DNA of 64,000 nucleotides from Neisseria elongata subsp. elongata (lineage in GTDB: Bacteria; Pseudomonadota; Gammaproteobacteria; Burkholderiales; Neisseriaceae): contig NZ_FOPS01000004.1 in NCBI RefSeq assembly GCF_900113545.1, positions 167,534 to 231,533 on the forward strand. The letters run 5' to 3'. This document shows positions 1 to 7,444 of this stretch, one piece after another; the first letter of the stretch is position 1, and every line of letters starts with the position of its first letter. The translations under genes and the position numbers were made by a program. The notes under the pieces were generated by a model. The model searched no databases and was not told the origin of the DNA. It was given only the letters and a program-made list of their open reading frames with translations.

Positions 1-259
1 AGGCGGGGGTGTCGGGCAGCAGGGCGGAAAAGTCGTTGGTGAAGACGAAGGGTTCGGTGTAATCGGGGTTTTGCTCGCCGGTGATGCGTTTGTTGCTCGG
101 GCAAAGGTAGCACGACGGGTCGTGCGCGGGTTTGGCGGCGGTGTCGGCCGCTTCCTGTTGTCCCTGCCACGGGCGTTTGGCGCGGTGGGGGGAGACGAGT
201 ATCCATTGGTCGGCAAGGGGGTTGTAGCGGCGGTGCGGGTGGTCTGCGGGATGGAACAT
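1..259 (-). CDS. galT: Galactose-1-phosphate uridylyltransferase, N-terminal part (runs off the left edge)
   Basis: Only the first 86 codons are in the window; the gene continues past position 1. GalT exchanges UMP between UDP-glucose and galactose 1-phosphate in the cytoplasmic Leloir pathway, which in Neisseria also bears on galactose supply for LOS. The translation opens with [15 protein letters not shown] and continues with [15 protein letters not shown], both hallmark N-terminal GalT blocks. A zinc-type Cys pair follows at C50 and C53 (CYLC), and then [14 protein letters not shown]. The start at 259 gives the standard family N-terminus. It lies 58 bp downstream of lptE on the same strand with one DUS between. 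In better-known neisseriae I would expect holA after lptE, so galT here may be a lineage-specific arrangement. Identity is secure although the 3' end is unseen. Confidence 0.93.
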   Translation of the reverse strand, partial: MFHPADHPHRRYNPLADQWILVSPHRAKRPWQGQQEAADTAAKPAHDPSCYLCPSNKRITGEQNPDYTEPFVFTNDFSALLPDTPA

Positions 260-317
260 GGTTGTATTTGCTGTGTTGTGGTTGGGGTAATGGCACGGAG
301 GCCGTCTGAAAAGGCGG

Positions 318-791
318 TCAGTGTACGGCGAACGGCAGGCGGCGGACGATTTGCTGTGCGGCATCGCGGCGCATTTCCTGCCATATCATGGCTTCTTCTT
401 CCTGTTTGCCCAAGATTTCGGAATCGGCATATTCCAGGGTGCGGCGTACTTCGATCTGCATCGGTTCGCCGACGGGTTCGCCGTTGCGGGAAACTTGTGC
501 GCGGACGCGCAGGGCCAGCTGGTATTCGTTAATCATGGCGGCGCGCGTGATGGTAAGTACGTCTTTTTGCTGTTCGACGCTGTTCACGGTAACGGAAGCC
601 TGGGCTTGGGTGGCGGAAACGGGGAGGCCGTCTGAACGGCGCAGGGCGTTTTCCAGCGGCACTTGCAGTTCTCCGCCCTGAATGTGCCAGTTTTTATAGG
701 GCAGGTGGTCGTAGGGCAGGCTGCCTTTCAGGTGGAAGCCGCAGGCAGTCAGCAACATGGCGGCGGCAAGCGGGAAGAGTTTGGTGTTCAT
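318..791 (-). CDS. lptE: LPS-assembly lipoprotein LptE
   Basis: LptE is the outer-membrane lipoprotein plug of the LptDE translocon, which inserts lipooligosaccharide into the outer leaflet. The 157-residue product has a lipoprotein signal with lipobox LTAC and the lipidated Cys at residue 17, followed directly by GFHLKG, which is characteristic of LptE/RlpB. Length fits the family. A DUS is read in frame as RRSDGLP near residue 52. The C-terminal VRRLPFAVH ends just before a DUS at about 300-311. The gene is divergent from nfeD, and a DUS hairpin sits directly upstream of its start (808-839). The usual upstream partner leuS is not here, so lptE probably has its own promoter in the 792-986 gap. 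Confidence 0.93.
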   Translation of the reverse strand: MNTKLFPLAAAMLLTACGFHLKGSLPYDHLPYKNWHIQGGELQVPLENALRRSDGLPVSATQAQASVTVNSVEQQKDVLTITRAAMINEYQLALRVRAQVSRNGEPVGEPMQIEVRRTLEYADSEILGKQEEEAMIWQEMRRDAAQQIVRRLPFAVH

Positions 792-807
792 GGGGATTTC
801 CTGTAAC

Positions 808-839
808 AGGCCGTCTGAAAACCGGTTTTCAGACGGCCT
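808..839. terminator. DUS inverted-pair hairpin upstream of lptE
   Basis: AGGCCGTCTGAA (808-819) and its complement (828-839) can form a 12-bp stem. The pair lies in a divergent intergenic region, upstream of lptE rather than downstream of a gene. It may be a relic of a terminator for a gene lost from this spot, or simply an uptake site. Confidence 0.6.
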
Positions 840-986
840 TTGTGTGCGGGATGCGGCAGGTGCGCATTCTACCGCAGTTTGTACGGCGGAAAAACAGGCG
901 CGGCAGGTCGGATACGGTTTTCAGACAGCCTGAAATAGATTATATTCTCAACATTATTTGTTAATGTTGCCACGCGGGAGGGAGTT

Positions 987-1394
987 ATGTATTGGTTTAT
1001 CGCAGCCGTTGCCGTTTTAGTGGTTGAAATGTTTGTCGGCACCCTGTACCTGCTCATCATCAGTGCCGCCCTGGCCGGCGCGGGTGCGGCCTCGCTTCTG
1101 TTTGACGGCTCGGCCGTGCCGATATTGACGGCGGCCGCCATTTCCGCCGTCGGCCTTTTTTGGCTGCACGGCTTTATCAAACGCCGCCGCACGCCGGCCG
1201 ATGAAGTCAGCAATGATTTGGACATCGGTCAAACCGTGAAAATCCTGCGCCGCGTGAGCGAAGGGCAATACGAAGTTTCTTACCGGGGCACCACCTGGCA
1301 GGCGCGCGCCCTGAACGCCCGAGCCGCTGCCGAGCCTTCCTTCGCCGTGATTGGCGGCAAAGAAGGCAATATATTGCTTGTCCACTTAAACTAA
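987..1394 (+). CDS. NfeD-family membrane protein (short, YbbK-like)
   Basis: This 135-residue inner-membrane protein has two or three hydrophobic helices in the first 70 residues and a C-terminal soluble domain (about 80-135, DIGQTVKILRRV to EGNILLVHLN) with the OB-fold pattern of NfeD. NfeD proteins partner SPFH/stomatin proteins in membrane microdomains and quality control, and an SPFH gene begins 9 bp downstream. A strong ribosome-binding site, GGAGGGAG, lies 4-10 bases before the ATG and fixes the start. The pair corresponds to ybbK-qmcA of enterobacteria. The molecular role of the short NfeD class is still poorly defined. Confidence 0.9.
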   Translation: MYWFIAAVAVLVVEMFVGTLYLLIISAALAGAGAASLLFDGSAVPILTAAAISAVGLFWLHGFIKRRRTPADEVSNDLDIGQTVKILRRVSEGQYEVSYRGTTWQARALNARAAAEPSFAVIGGKEGNILLVHLN

Positions 1395-1403
1395 GGAGAT
1401 ATT

Positions 1404-2372
1404 ATGGAATTTTTGGGTTTGCCGCTGATTATTCTGGCCGCGGTTGTCATATTCGGCTTTAAGGCCGTCTGCATTGTGCCGCAGCAGGAGGCGCACGTTG
1501 TCGAACGCTTGGGCAAGTTCCACAGCGTATTGGAGCCGGGTTTGAACTTTCTGATTCCCTTCCTCGACCGTGTGGCCTACAAGCACACGCAGAAGGAAAT
1601 CCCGCTGGATGTGCCCAGCCAGGTGTGCATCACGCGCGACAACATCCAGCTCACCGTGGACGGCATCATTTATTTCCAAGTAACCGATCCGAAGCTTGCG
1701 TCATACGGTTCCAGCAATTATGTGCTGGCGATTACGCAACTGGCGCAAACCACGCTGCGCTCGGTTATCGGGCGGATGGAAATGGATAAGACCTTTGAAG
1801 AGCGCGAGGATACCAACCGCGCCGTGGTGGCGGCATTGGATGAGGCTGCCGTCTCTTGGGGCGTTAAAGTGCTGCGTTACGAAATCAAAGACCTGGTGCC
1901 GCCGCAGGAAATTTTGCGCGCCATGCAGGCACAGACCACGGCGGAACGCGAAAAACGCGCCCGTATCGCCCAGTCCGAAGGTTTGAAAATCGAACAAATC
2001 AACCTAGCTTCCGGTCAGCGCGAAGCGGAAATTCAAAAATCCGAGGGTGAGGCGCAGGCGGCCATCAATGCGTCTAACGGTGAAAAAGTGGCGAAAATCA
2101 ATCAGGCGCAGGGTGAGGCGGAAGCCATCCGCCTGGTTGCGCAGGCCAGTGCCGACGCCATCCGCACCGTGGCCGAAGCGATACGCACTGAGGGCGGCGA
2201 TGAGGCGGTGAAACTGAAAGTCGCCGAGCAATACGTCGAAGCCTTCGCCAAACTGGCCAAAGAAAGCAATACGCTGATTATGCCGGCAAACGTGGCCGAC
2301 ATCGGCAGCCTGGTTTCCGCAGGGATGAAGATTGTCGAAGGCGCGAAAGTGCCGGCGGTAAAGGCGCAATAA
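1404..2372 (+). CDS. SPFH/Band 7 (stomatin, QmcA-like) membrane protein
   Basis: This 322-residue protein has one N-terminal transmembrane helix (about residues 4-24) and a Band 7 domain (about 20-180) with the typical VVERLGKF...EPGLNFLIPF and DNIQLTVDGIIYFQVTDP blocks. A long Ala/Glu-rich coiled coil (about 185-260; REAEIQKSEGEAQAA) and a short C-terminal tail follow. SPFH proteins oligomerise into cages at the inner membrane and modulate proteases or membrane organisation. It follows nfeD by 9 bp with an AAGGAG site, so the two form an operon. It ends at the bidirectional DUS terminator 2395-2426. Confidence 0.92.
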   Translation: MEFLGLPLIILAAVVIFGFKAVCIVPQQEAHVVERLGKFHSVLEPGLNFLIPFLDRVAYKHTQKEIPLDVPSQVCITRDNIQLTVDGIIYFQVTDPKLASYGSSNYVLAITQLAQTTLRSVIGRMEMDKTFEEREDTNRAVVAALDEAAVSWGVKVLRYEIKDLVPPQEILRAMQAQTTAEREKRARIAQSEGLKIEQINLASGQREAEIQKSEGEAQAAINASNGEKVAKINQAQGEAEAIRLVAQASADAIRTVAEAIRTEGGDEAVKLKVAEQYVEAFAKLAKESNTLIMPANVADIGSLVSAGMKIVEGAKVPAVKAQ

Positions 2373-2394
2373 GCAGGTAGCCCGGTGATAGATA

Positions 2395-2426
2395 AGGCCG
2401 TCTGAAAATCATGTTTCAGACGGCCT
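2395..2426. terminator. DUS hairpin between converging SPFH and usp genes
   Basis: AGGCCGTCTGAA at 2395-2406 pairs with its complement at 2415-2426 and is followed by TTTTGC. It lies between convergent genes and probably terminates both directions. Confidence 0.8.
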
Positions 2427-2462
2427 TTTGCTATTTTGATTGCTACGGGCAGATGATGACGC

Positions 2463-2936
2463 TTAGGCTTCGTCAGGCTGTTCGCTGCGGATAATCAGCA
2501 GCGGCAGATGGCTTTGGCGCATCACGGTTTCGGCGAAGCTGCCCATCAAGAGGTGCATCAGGCCGGTGCGGCCGTGGGTGCCCAGCACCAGCAGGTCCGC
2601 GCCCTGTTGGCTGGCATAATCCACCAATTCCTGCGCCATTTCGCGTGCGCCTTTGTTGGCTAGCAGCAGGTGGGTATTGACGCCGGAGATGCCCGGTTCC
2701 GCGTCGTTGGTAATTTCCACGGCTTCGGAAAGCACCTCGTTGCCGTTGGCAATGGCGGCTTCTTCATAACTGGCCTGTTGCAGGAATTCGGGAGCCAGAG
2801 CCATATATTCGGCGGGGTTGGCCACGTGGACCAAAGTCAGTTTCGCTTTGCCCGCGGCGGCCACGCTGCAGGCATGTCTCAAGGCATTGACGGAAGTTTC
2901 GCTGCCGTCTACCGCTACCACCAGATGTTTATACAT
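2463..2936 (-). CDS. Universal stress protein, UspA family
   Basis: This single-domain cytoplasmic Usp of 157 residues opens with MYKHLVVAVDGSETS. Near the C-terminus it carries the ATP-binding signature G-x2-G-x9-G-[ST] (GTHGRTGLMHLLMGSFAE, about residues 125-142), so it belongs to the nucleotide-binding branch. Family members are induced by stress and growth arrest; the substrate or partner cannot be told from sequence. A strong AAAGGAGGG site lies just upstream of the ATG. It is transcribed alone, convergent with the SPFH operon and divergent from tcdA. Confidence 0.93.
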   Translation of the reverse strand: MYKHLVVAVDGSETSVNALRHACSVAAAGKAKLTLVHVANPAEYMALAPEFLQQASYEEAAIANGNEVLSEAVEITNDAEPGISGVNTHLLLANKGAREMAQELVDYASQQGADLLVLGTHGRTGLMHLLMGSFAETVMRQSHLPLLIIRSEQPDEA

Positions 2937-3053
2937 ACAACCCTCCTTTATGAAATTATTAAGATTTCGTTTACGGACGCGCCGTATGGGCTGAAGTATA
3001 ATGCAGCCCGCGCCCGAGTGTGCAATTTTTCTATTTTGTTTTGATATGCAACA

Positions 3054-3872
3054 ATGAACGACAACGATTTTTCTGCCGCCGTTTCCGAACGCCGTTTCGG
3101 CGGAATCGCCCGCCTTTACGGTGCGGACGCCTTAAACCGCTTTGCTGCCGCGCATGTCTGCGTGGTCGGCGTGGGCGGCGTGGGTTCGTGGGCGGTCGAG
3201 GCTTTGGCGCGTTCCGGCATCGGCGCGTTGACCCTGATTGATTTGGACAATGTGGCAGAGTCTAATGTAAACCGCCAGCTGCATGCGCTGACCTGCGATT
3301 TCGGCAAGGCCAAAGTAACCGCCCTGCACGAACGCATCCTGCAGATCAACCCCGCCTGCCGTGTTACCGAAATCGAGGATTTCGTTACCGAAGACAACCT
3401 GCCCGTGCTTTTCAGACGGCCTTTCGACTTCGTTATCGACGCCATCGACCAAATGCGCGTCAAAGCGGCGATGGCCGCCTATTTCGTCCGTCACGGGCAG
3501 CCTTTCATATTGAGCGGCGGTGCGGGCGGGCAGAAAAATCCCGCCCTGATTCAAACCGCCGACCTGAGCCGCGTTACCCACGACCCGCTGCTGGCCAACC
3601 TGCGCTACACCTTGCGGAAACGCTACGGCTTCCCGCGCGATGCCAAGGAAAAAATGCGCGTACCCTGCGTGTATTCGCTGGAAAACATCACGCCGCCGCA
3701 AACGGCCGAAGCCTGTGCCGCCGGTTCCTCGCCGCAAGGACTGTCGTGCGCGGGTTACGGCGCGAGCATGTTGGTAACCGCACCTTTCGGCCTGTATTGC
3801 GCCCAAGCCGCTTTGGAACACATCGCGTCAGGTAAGGCGGAAGGTAAAAAAGGCAAGGGAGGCTTGGACTAG
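3054..3872 (+). CDS. tcdA: tRNA threonylcarbamoyladenosine dehydratase
   Basis: TcdA (CsdL) is an E1-like ThiF-family enzyme. It uses ATP to dehydrate t6A37 of ANN-decoding tRNAs to the cyclic form ct6A. The 272-residue protein has the Rossmann ATP site GVGGVGSWAVEALARSG (about 36-52), the SNVNRQLHAL block typical of TcdA, and a later PCVYSLE region. Length agrees with E. coli TcdA. An internal DUS is read as FRRPF near residue 122. A TATAAT element at 2997-3002 is a likely -10 box. The csdA/csdE partners are not in the window. Confidence 0.93.
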   Translation: MNDNDFSAAVSERRFGGIARLYGADALNRFAAAHVCVVGVGGVGSWAVEALARSGIGALTLIDLDNVAESNVNRQLHALTCDFGKAKVTALHERILQINPACRVTEIEDFVTEDNLPVLFRRPFDFVIDAIDQMRVKAAMAAYFVRHGQPFILSGGAGGQKNPALIQTADLSRVTHDPLLANLRYTLRKRYGFPRDAKEKMRVPCVYSLENITPPQTAEACAAGSSPQGLSCAGYGASMLVTAPFGLYCAQAALEHIASGKAEGKKGKGGLD

Positions 3873-3995
3873 CCGCTGCAAAGCGCGATAATGAAGGCAG
3901 GCCGTCTGAAAACAGAAAATCTATATGCCGCCCCCAAAAAAAACGAACACATGCCGCCGCCGTCCGATACCGTTTTGCAATCAAGGAGTGTTGCG

Positions 3996-4382
3996 ATGAA
4001 ATATGCTGTGAAATATGCCGTACTTGCCGCCGTCGTTTTGCTGTCCGCCTGCGCCCTGACACCCGAACAGCAGGCCGAACGCGAGGCAGCCCGCATTCGG
4101 GCGCGCCAAAACCTGCAAGTTGGGCTGGCCGCCCAATGCGACCCCGAAACCGCCCGCCTGATGCGCCGCCAATTCGACGGCGATACCGGTTCGGGCGAAA
4201 AGGAAAGGCAGGCTTTCCGGCTGGCCTACCTCGACAGGGTAAACGACAAAATGTTCCAAGCCTGCTACAAAATGGCCTGGCAGAGCTATGCGGCCCAAGT
4301 CGAATTGGAAGACATGCGCCGCTACCGCTATTACGACGACTGGTGGTACGGCCCGCGTCCGTGGGGGCCTTGGTGGTGGTAA
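3996..4382 (+). CDS. Small putative lipoprotein of unknown function
   Basis: I start this gene at 3996 because AAGGAG lies 7 bases upstream and the protein then opens with a clean lipoprotein signal (MKYAVKYAVLAAVVLLSAC, Cys at 19). The longer in-frame reading from 3891 would run through a DUS and lacks a signal. The mature part is about 110 residues and charged (EQQAEREAARIRARQNL). It has a Cys pair (AAQC ... FQACYKMAW) and an aromatic C-terminus rich in Trp, Tyr and Pro (DDWWYGPRPWGPWWW). I do not recognise a family. It is probably lipid-anchored in the envelope. It is a lone gene between tcdA and trhP. Confidence 0.75.
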   Translation: MKYAVKYAVLAAVVLLSACALTPEQQAEREAARIRARQNLQVGLAAQCDPETARLMRRQFDGDTGSGEKERQAFRLAYLDRVNDKMFQACYKMAWQSYAAQVELEDMRRYRYYDDWWYGPRPWGPWWW

Positions 4383-4482
4383 ATTGACCCGGCGGGCGAA
4401 AGCACGGATAATCCGCCCGTTTACCCATCTTTTTCAGACGGCCCAAACTCAGGCCGTCTGAAACCTTTTATAAAGCTCAAAC

Positions 4483-5838
4483 ATGAAAGCACCCGAACTC
4501 CTCCTTCCCGCCGGCGGTCTCGAACGTATGCGCGCCGCCTACGATTACGGCGCAGACGCCGTTTATGCCGGCAGCCCGCGTTACTCCCTGCGCGCCCGAA
4601 ACAACGAATTTGCCAAACTCGACGTCCTCGAGCAAGGCATTAAAGAAGCGCACGAGCGCAACAAAAAATTCTTTTTGACCGTCAACACCCTGCCGCACAA
4701 TTCCAAACTCAAAACCTTCGTTGCCGACATGGAGCCGCTGATTGCCATGAAACCCGACGCGCTGATTATGGCGGATCCGGGTTTGATTATGACCGTGCGC
4801 GAAAAATGGCCGGAGATGCCGATCCACCTGTCCGTACAGGCGAACACCACCAACTACTGGGGCGTGAAATTCTGGCAGAACATCGGCGTCGAACGCATCA
4901 TCCTGTCGCGCGAATTGAGCATGGAAGAAATCGCCGAAATCCGCCAAGAATGCCCCGACATCGAACTCGAAGTCTTCATCCACGGCGCATTGTGCATCGC
5001 CTACTCAGGCCGTTGCCTATTGTCGGGCTATTTCAACCACCGCGACCCCAACCAAGGCACCTGCACCAATTCCTGCCGCTGGGACTACAAAGTCCACAAC
5101 GCCACTGAAAGCGATGCGGGCGATGCCCAGCTTCTGCAAGGCTTCAACTTTGAAAAAGCCCAAGAAGAAGCCAACCAAAACTTCGAAGGCATCAACGGTC
5201 AGAAACGCCATCCCTACGCCGACAAAGTCTTCCTGATTGAGGAGTCCAACCGCCCAGGCGAAATGATGCCGATTATGGAAGACGAACACGGCACCTACAT
5301 CATGAATTCCAAAGACCTGCGCGGTATCGAAGTTGTCGAGAAACTCGCCAAAATCGGCGTGGACAGCCTCAAAGTCGAAGGCCGCACCAAGTCGCTCTAC
5401 TACGTCGCCCGCGTCGCCCAGTCCTACCGCAAAGCGATTGACGATGCTGTCGCAGGCCGTCCGTTCGACTACGGTTTGCTGAGCGAACTCGAAGGCCTCG
5501 CCAACCGCGGCTACACCAGCGGCTTCCTCGAACGCCACCAAACCCAAGACTACCAAAACTACCTCAGCGGCCATTCCACCGCCAAACAAAGCCAATACGT
5601 CGGACACGTTACCGAAATCGATGCCGAAGGCTGGGCAACGGTGGAAGTCAAAAACCGCTTTGCCGTCGGCGACATCTTGGAAATCATCCATCCCGAAGGC
5701 AACCAAACCATTACGCTGGAACAAATGACCCGCAAAGGCACAGCCGTCGAAGTCGCCCCGGGCAACGGCATCCAAGTCAAAATCCCGAATATGCAGGGCA
5801 AAGAAAAAGCCCTGATTGCCCGGGTTTTGAATCCCTAA
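4483..5838 (+). CDS. trhP: Peptidase U32-family tRNA hydroxylation protein TrhP (YegQ)
   Basis: The 451-residue protein matches the YegQ branch of the U32 family in length and order. It opens with a TIM-barrel-like start (APELLLPAGGLERMRAAYDYGADAVYAG), the same opening seen in other U32 proteins. The U32 signature (EVFIHGALCIAYSGRCLLSGYF, about 162-184) carries C171 and C178. More cysteines follow at CTNSCRWDY, and VEGRTKS lies near 300. TrhP is needed for prephenate-dependent 5-hydroxyuridine formation at U34 of tRNAs. Conserved cysteines in U32 RNA hydroxylases bind an Fe-S cluster. It is monocistronic and ends at the DUS hairpin 5859-5898. Annotation as a collagenase-like protease is the older name. 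Confidence 0.9.
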   Translation: MKAPELLLPAGGLERMRAAYDYGADAVYAGSPRYSLRARNNEFAKLDVLEQGIKEAHERNKKFFLTVNTLPHNSKLKTFVADMEPLIAMKPDALIMADPGLIMTVREKWPEMPIHLSVQANTTNYWGVKFWQNIGVERIILSRELSMEEIAEIRQECPDIELEVFIHGALCIAYSGRCLLSGYFNHRDPNQGTCTNSCRWDYKVHNATESDAGDAQLLQGFNFEKAQEEANQNFEGINGQKRHPYADKVFLIEESNRPGEMMPIMEDEHGTYIMNSKDLRGIEVVEKLAKIGVDSLKVEGRTKSLYYVARVAQSYRKAIDDAVAGRPFDYGLLSELEGLANRGYTSGFLERHQTQDYQNYLSGHSTAKQSQYVGHVTEIDAEGWATVEVKNRFAVGDILEIIHPEGNQTITLEQMTRKGTAVEVAPGNGIQVKIPNMQGKEKALIARVLNP

Positions 5839-5858
5839 GCGCGTCCGGCAACGGCAAA

Positions 5859-5898
5859 AGGCCGTCTGAAAACCGCAGCAACGGCTTTCAGACGGCCT
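5859..5898 (+). terminator. DUS hairpin after trhP
   Basis: Inverted DUS copies at 5859-5870 and 5887-5898 form a 12-bp stem with a 16-base loop directly after the trhP stop. Confidence 0.75.
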
Positions 5899-5930
5899 CC
5901 ATATCGTCAAAACAGCTCAAAAACAAAATA

Positions 5931-6353
5931 ATGAAAATCACCAAAATCTTTACTTTCGATTCCTCGCATATGCTCGATGGCCACGATGGCAAGTGCCAAA
6001 ATCTGCACGGCCATACTTACAAACTGGAAATCACCGTTTCGGGCAGCCCCATCGAAGGCGGCGCGAAAGACGGCATGGTGATGGATTTTTCCGACCTGAA
6101 ACGCACAGTCAAGCAACACATCATCGAACCTTTCGACCACTCCTTCATCTATCACGGCGGCAATGAACGTGAAAGCCAAATCGCCGTGCTTTTGGAGGGT
6201 TGGAACATGAAAACCCTGCGCCTTCCCTTCCGCACCACCGCCGAAAACATGGCGGTTGAAATGTACGGCCGTCTGAAAAATGCGGGTTTGAATGTGTCTA
6301 ATGTCAAACTGTGGGAAACGCCGACCTCGTGTGCGGAGTATGAGGAGGGGTAG
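5931..6353 (+). CDS. queD: 6-carboxy-5,6,7,8-tetrahydropterin synthase
   Basis: QueD converts 7,8-dihydroneopterin triphosphate to 6-carboxytetrahydropterin, the second step of 7-deazaguanine (queuosine) synthesis. The 140-residue protein shows the zinc ligands H13, H26 and H28 (SSHMLDGH ... NLHGHTYKLE) and the catalytic Cys22. It also has the MVMDFSDLK block and the C-terminal WETPTSCAEYE ending. Length fits the bacterial QueD group. It lies 370 bp upstream of queE, separated by a NIME repeat and a DUF1304 remnant. queC and queF are not in the window. Confidence 0.95.
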   Translation: MKITKIFTFDSSHMLDGHDGKCQNLHGHTYKLEITVSGSPIEGGAKDGMVMDFSDLKRTVKQHIIEPFDHSFIYHGGNERESQIAVLLEGWNMKTLRLPFRTTAENMAVEMYGRLKNAGLNVSNVKLWETPTSCAEYEEG

Positions 6354-6410
6354 GGAATATCTCGGACGTATCGATATAGTCAATTTAAATAAGGCCTGCC
6401 CACCCCCGTC

Positions 6411-6502
6411 ATTCCCGCGTAGGCGGGAATCCAGGCCTTGTTTTTCAGGAATTTAAAAATTGCAGCAATTCCAAATCCCTGGATTCCCGCCTACGCGGGA
6501 AT
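6411..6502. repeat. NIME-type repeat flanked by dRS3 inverted repeats
   Basis: Two 20-bp dRS3 copies of form ATTCCC-N8-GGGAAT lie at 6411-6430 and 6483-6502 in inverted orientation. They enclose about 52 bp of AT-richer sequence. This is the architecture of a neisserial intergenic mosaic element. The complementarity extends a few bases outward (GTCATTCCC against GGGAATGAT). It lies between queD and queE. dRS3 repeats are known recombination points and filamentous-phage insertion targets in pathogenic Neisseria. Confidence 0.88.
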
Positions 6503-6612
6503 GATGGTGTGGGCATTCTTCTTTGAATTTACTGTAAAGCGGTTTTTTCCTGCACGGATTCCCTGCTTTTCAGACGGCCTTTTATACCAACGCACCCATT
6601 AAAAGGAACACC

Positions 6613-6726
6613 ATGAAACTCCTTTCCACCCTCCTAGTCCTCCTCGTCGCAATCGAACATTTCTACATCGCCTGGCTTGAAATGACGCAGATTCCCAGCA
6701 AAAAGGCAGCGGTGTCGGCGGTATGA
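6613..6726 (+). pseudogene. Truncated DUF1304 membrane protein, coupled to queE
   Basis: A 37-codon reading frame has a good AAAGGA site 5 bases before its ATG. Its product, MKLLSTLLVLLVAIEHFYIAW then LEMTQIPSKKAA, matches the N-terminal quarter of DUF1304 small membrane proteins (normally about 120 residues with four helices). After KKAA the sequence jumps to VSAV and a stop. The stop overlaps the queE start as ATGA (6723-6726). I infer a deletion that removed the rest of DUF1304 and brought its translated start in front of queE. It may now serve only as a leader that couples ribosomes to queE. Confidence 0.7.
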
Positions 6727-7361
6727 AAAAAATCAGCGTCGCCCCCGAAAATCCGCAATTCCGCATCGTCGAAATTTTCGAGAGCCTGCAAGGCGAGGGC
6801 TGGAACACGGGTATGCCTGCTGTTTTCGTCCGTTTGGGCAAATGCAATCTGGCGTGCGGTTGGTGTGATACCGATTATTTGAAATTCGGCATGATGAGCC
6901 TGTCCGACATCTTAGGCCGTCTGAAAACCTACACCGCGCGTAACGTCATCATTACCGGCGGCGAGCCGACCATACAGCCGCATCTCGATACGCTGCTCGA
7001 CGCGCTCAAAGCCGAAGGCTATTTCCTCTGCATCGAAACCAACGGCCTCAAGCCCGCGCCGTCGCAAATCGACTATGTCGCCACCAGCCCCAAAGCCTGC
7101 TACGCCGAAAAATATGAAACAAACTGCATCGCCAAAGCCGACGAAGTGCGGATTGTTGCGGACGGCGATGTCGTTGCGTTCTGCCAAAACATGGAACGCA
7201 AAATACGCGCGCGCCATTACTACCTTTCGCCCTGCGAACAAAACGGCGCGATGAACATCTACGACACCATCCGCCAAATCGGTATTTTAAACAGCCGCCC
7301 CGACGCACCCGTGCATTGGCAGCTGAGCGTGCAGACGCACAAATGGGCGGGGATAGAGTAA
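6723..7361 (+). CDS. queE: 7-carboxy-7-deazaguanine synthase (radical SAM)
   Basis: QueE is the radical-SAM enzyme that rearranges 6-carboxytetrahydropterin to 7-carboxy-7-deazaguanine for queuosine. The 212-residue protein has the substrate region FESLQGEGWNTGMPAVFVRLG and the cluster motif C41-x3-C45-x2-C48 (CNLACGWC). It also has the SAM-binding GGEP motif (TGGEPTIQ, about residue 80). The ATG overlaps the stop of the DUF1304 remnant. No separate strong ribosome-binding site is visible, so translation is probably coupled. A DUS is read in frame as GRLKT. A DUS terminator follows at 7363-7401. Confidence 0.95.
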   Translation: MKKISVAPENPQFRIVEIFESLQGEGWNTGMPAVFVRLGKCNLACGWCDTDYLKFGMMSLSDILGRLKTYTARNVIITGGEPTIQPHLDTLLDALKAEGYFLCIETNGLKPAPSQIDYVATSPKACYAEKYETNCIAKADEVRIVADGDVVAFCQNMERKIRARHYYLSPCEQNGAMNIYDTIRQIGILNSRPDAPVHWQLSVQTHKWAGIE

Positions 7362-7362
7362 A

Positions 7363-7401
7363 AGGCCGTCTGAAAAACCTTTTCCACCGTTCAGACGGCC
7401 T
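7363..7401 (+). terminator. DUS hairpin after queE
   Basis: Inverted DUS copies at 7363-7374 and 7390-7401 immediately follow the queE stop codon and precede hflX. Confidence 0.75.
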
Positions 7402-7444
7402 TTGCCGTATCATCGCGGGCAAACCCGAAATCCGAGGAAAGCCA

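Noticed and set aside
3891..3995. Longer start for the small lipoprotein at 3891
   Set aside because: The added residues run through a DUS and mask a clean lipoprotein signal that begins at 3996 after AAGGAG.
6411..6502. dRS3 pairs as a CRISPR-like array
   Set aside because: Only two inverted copies per locus, with no direct repeats, regular spacers or cas genes. NIME architecture explains them.
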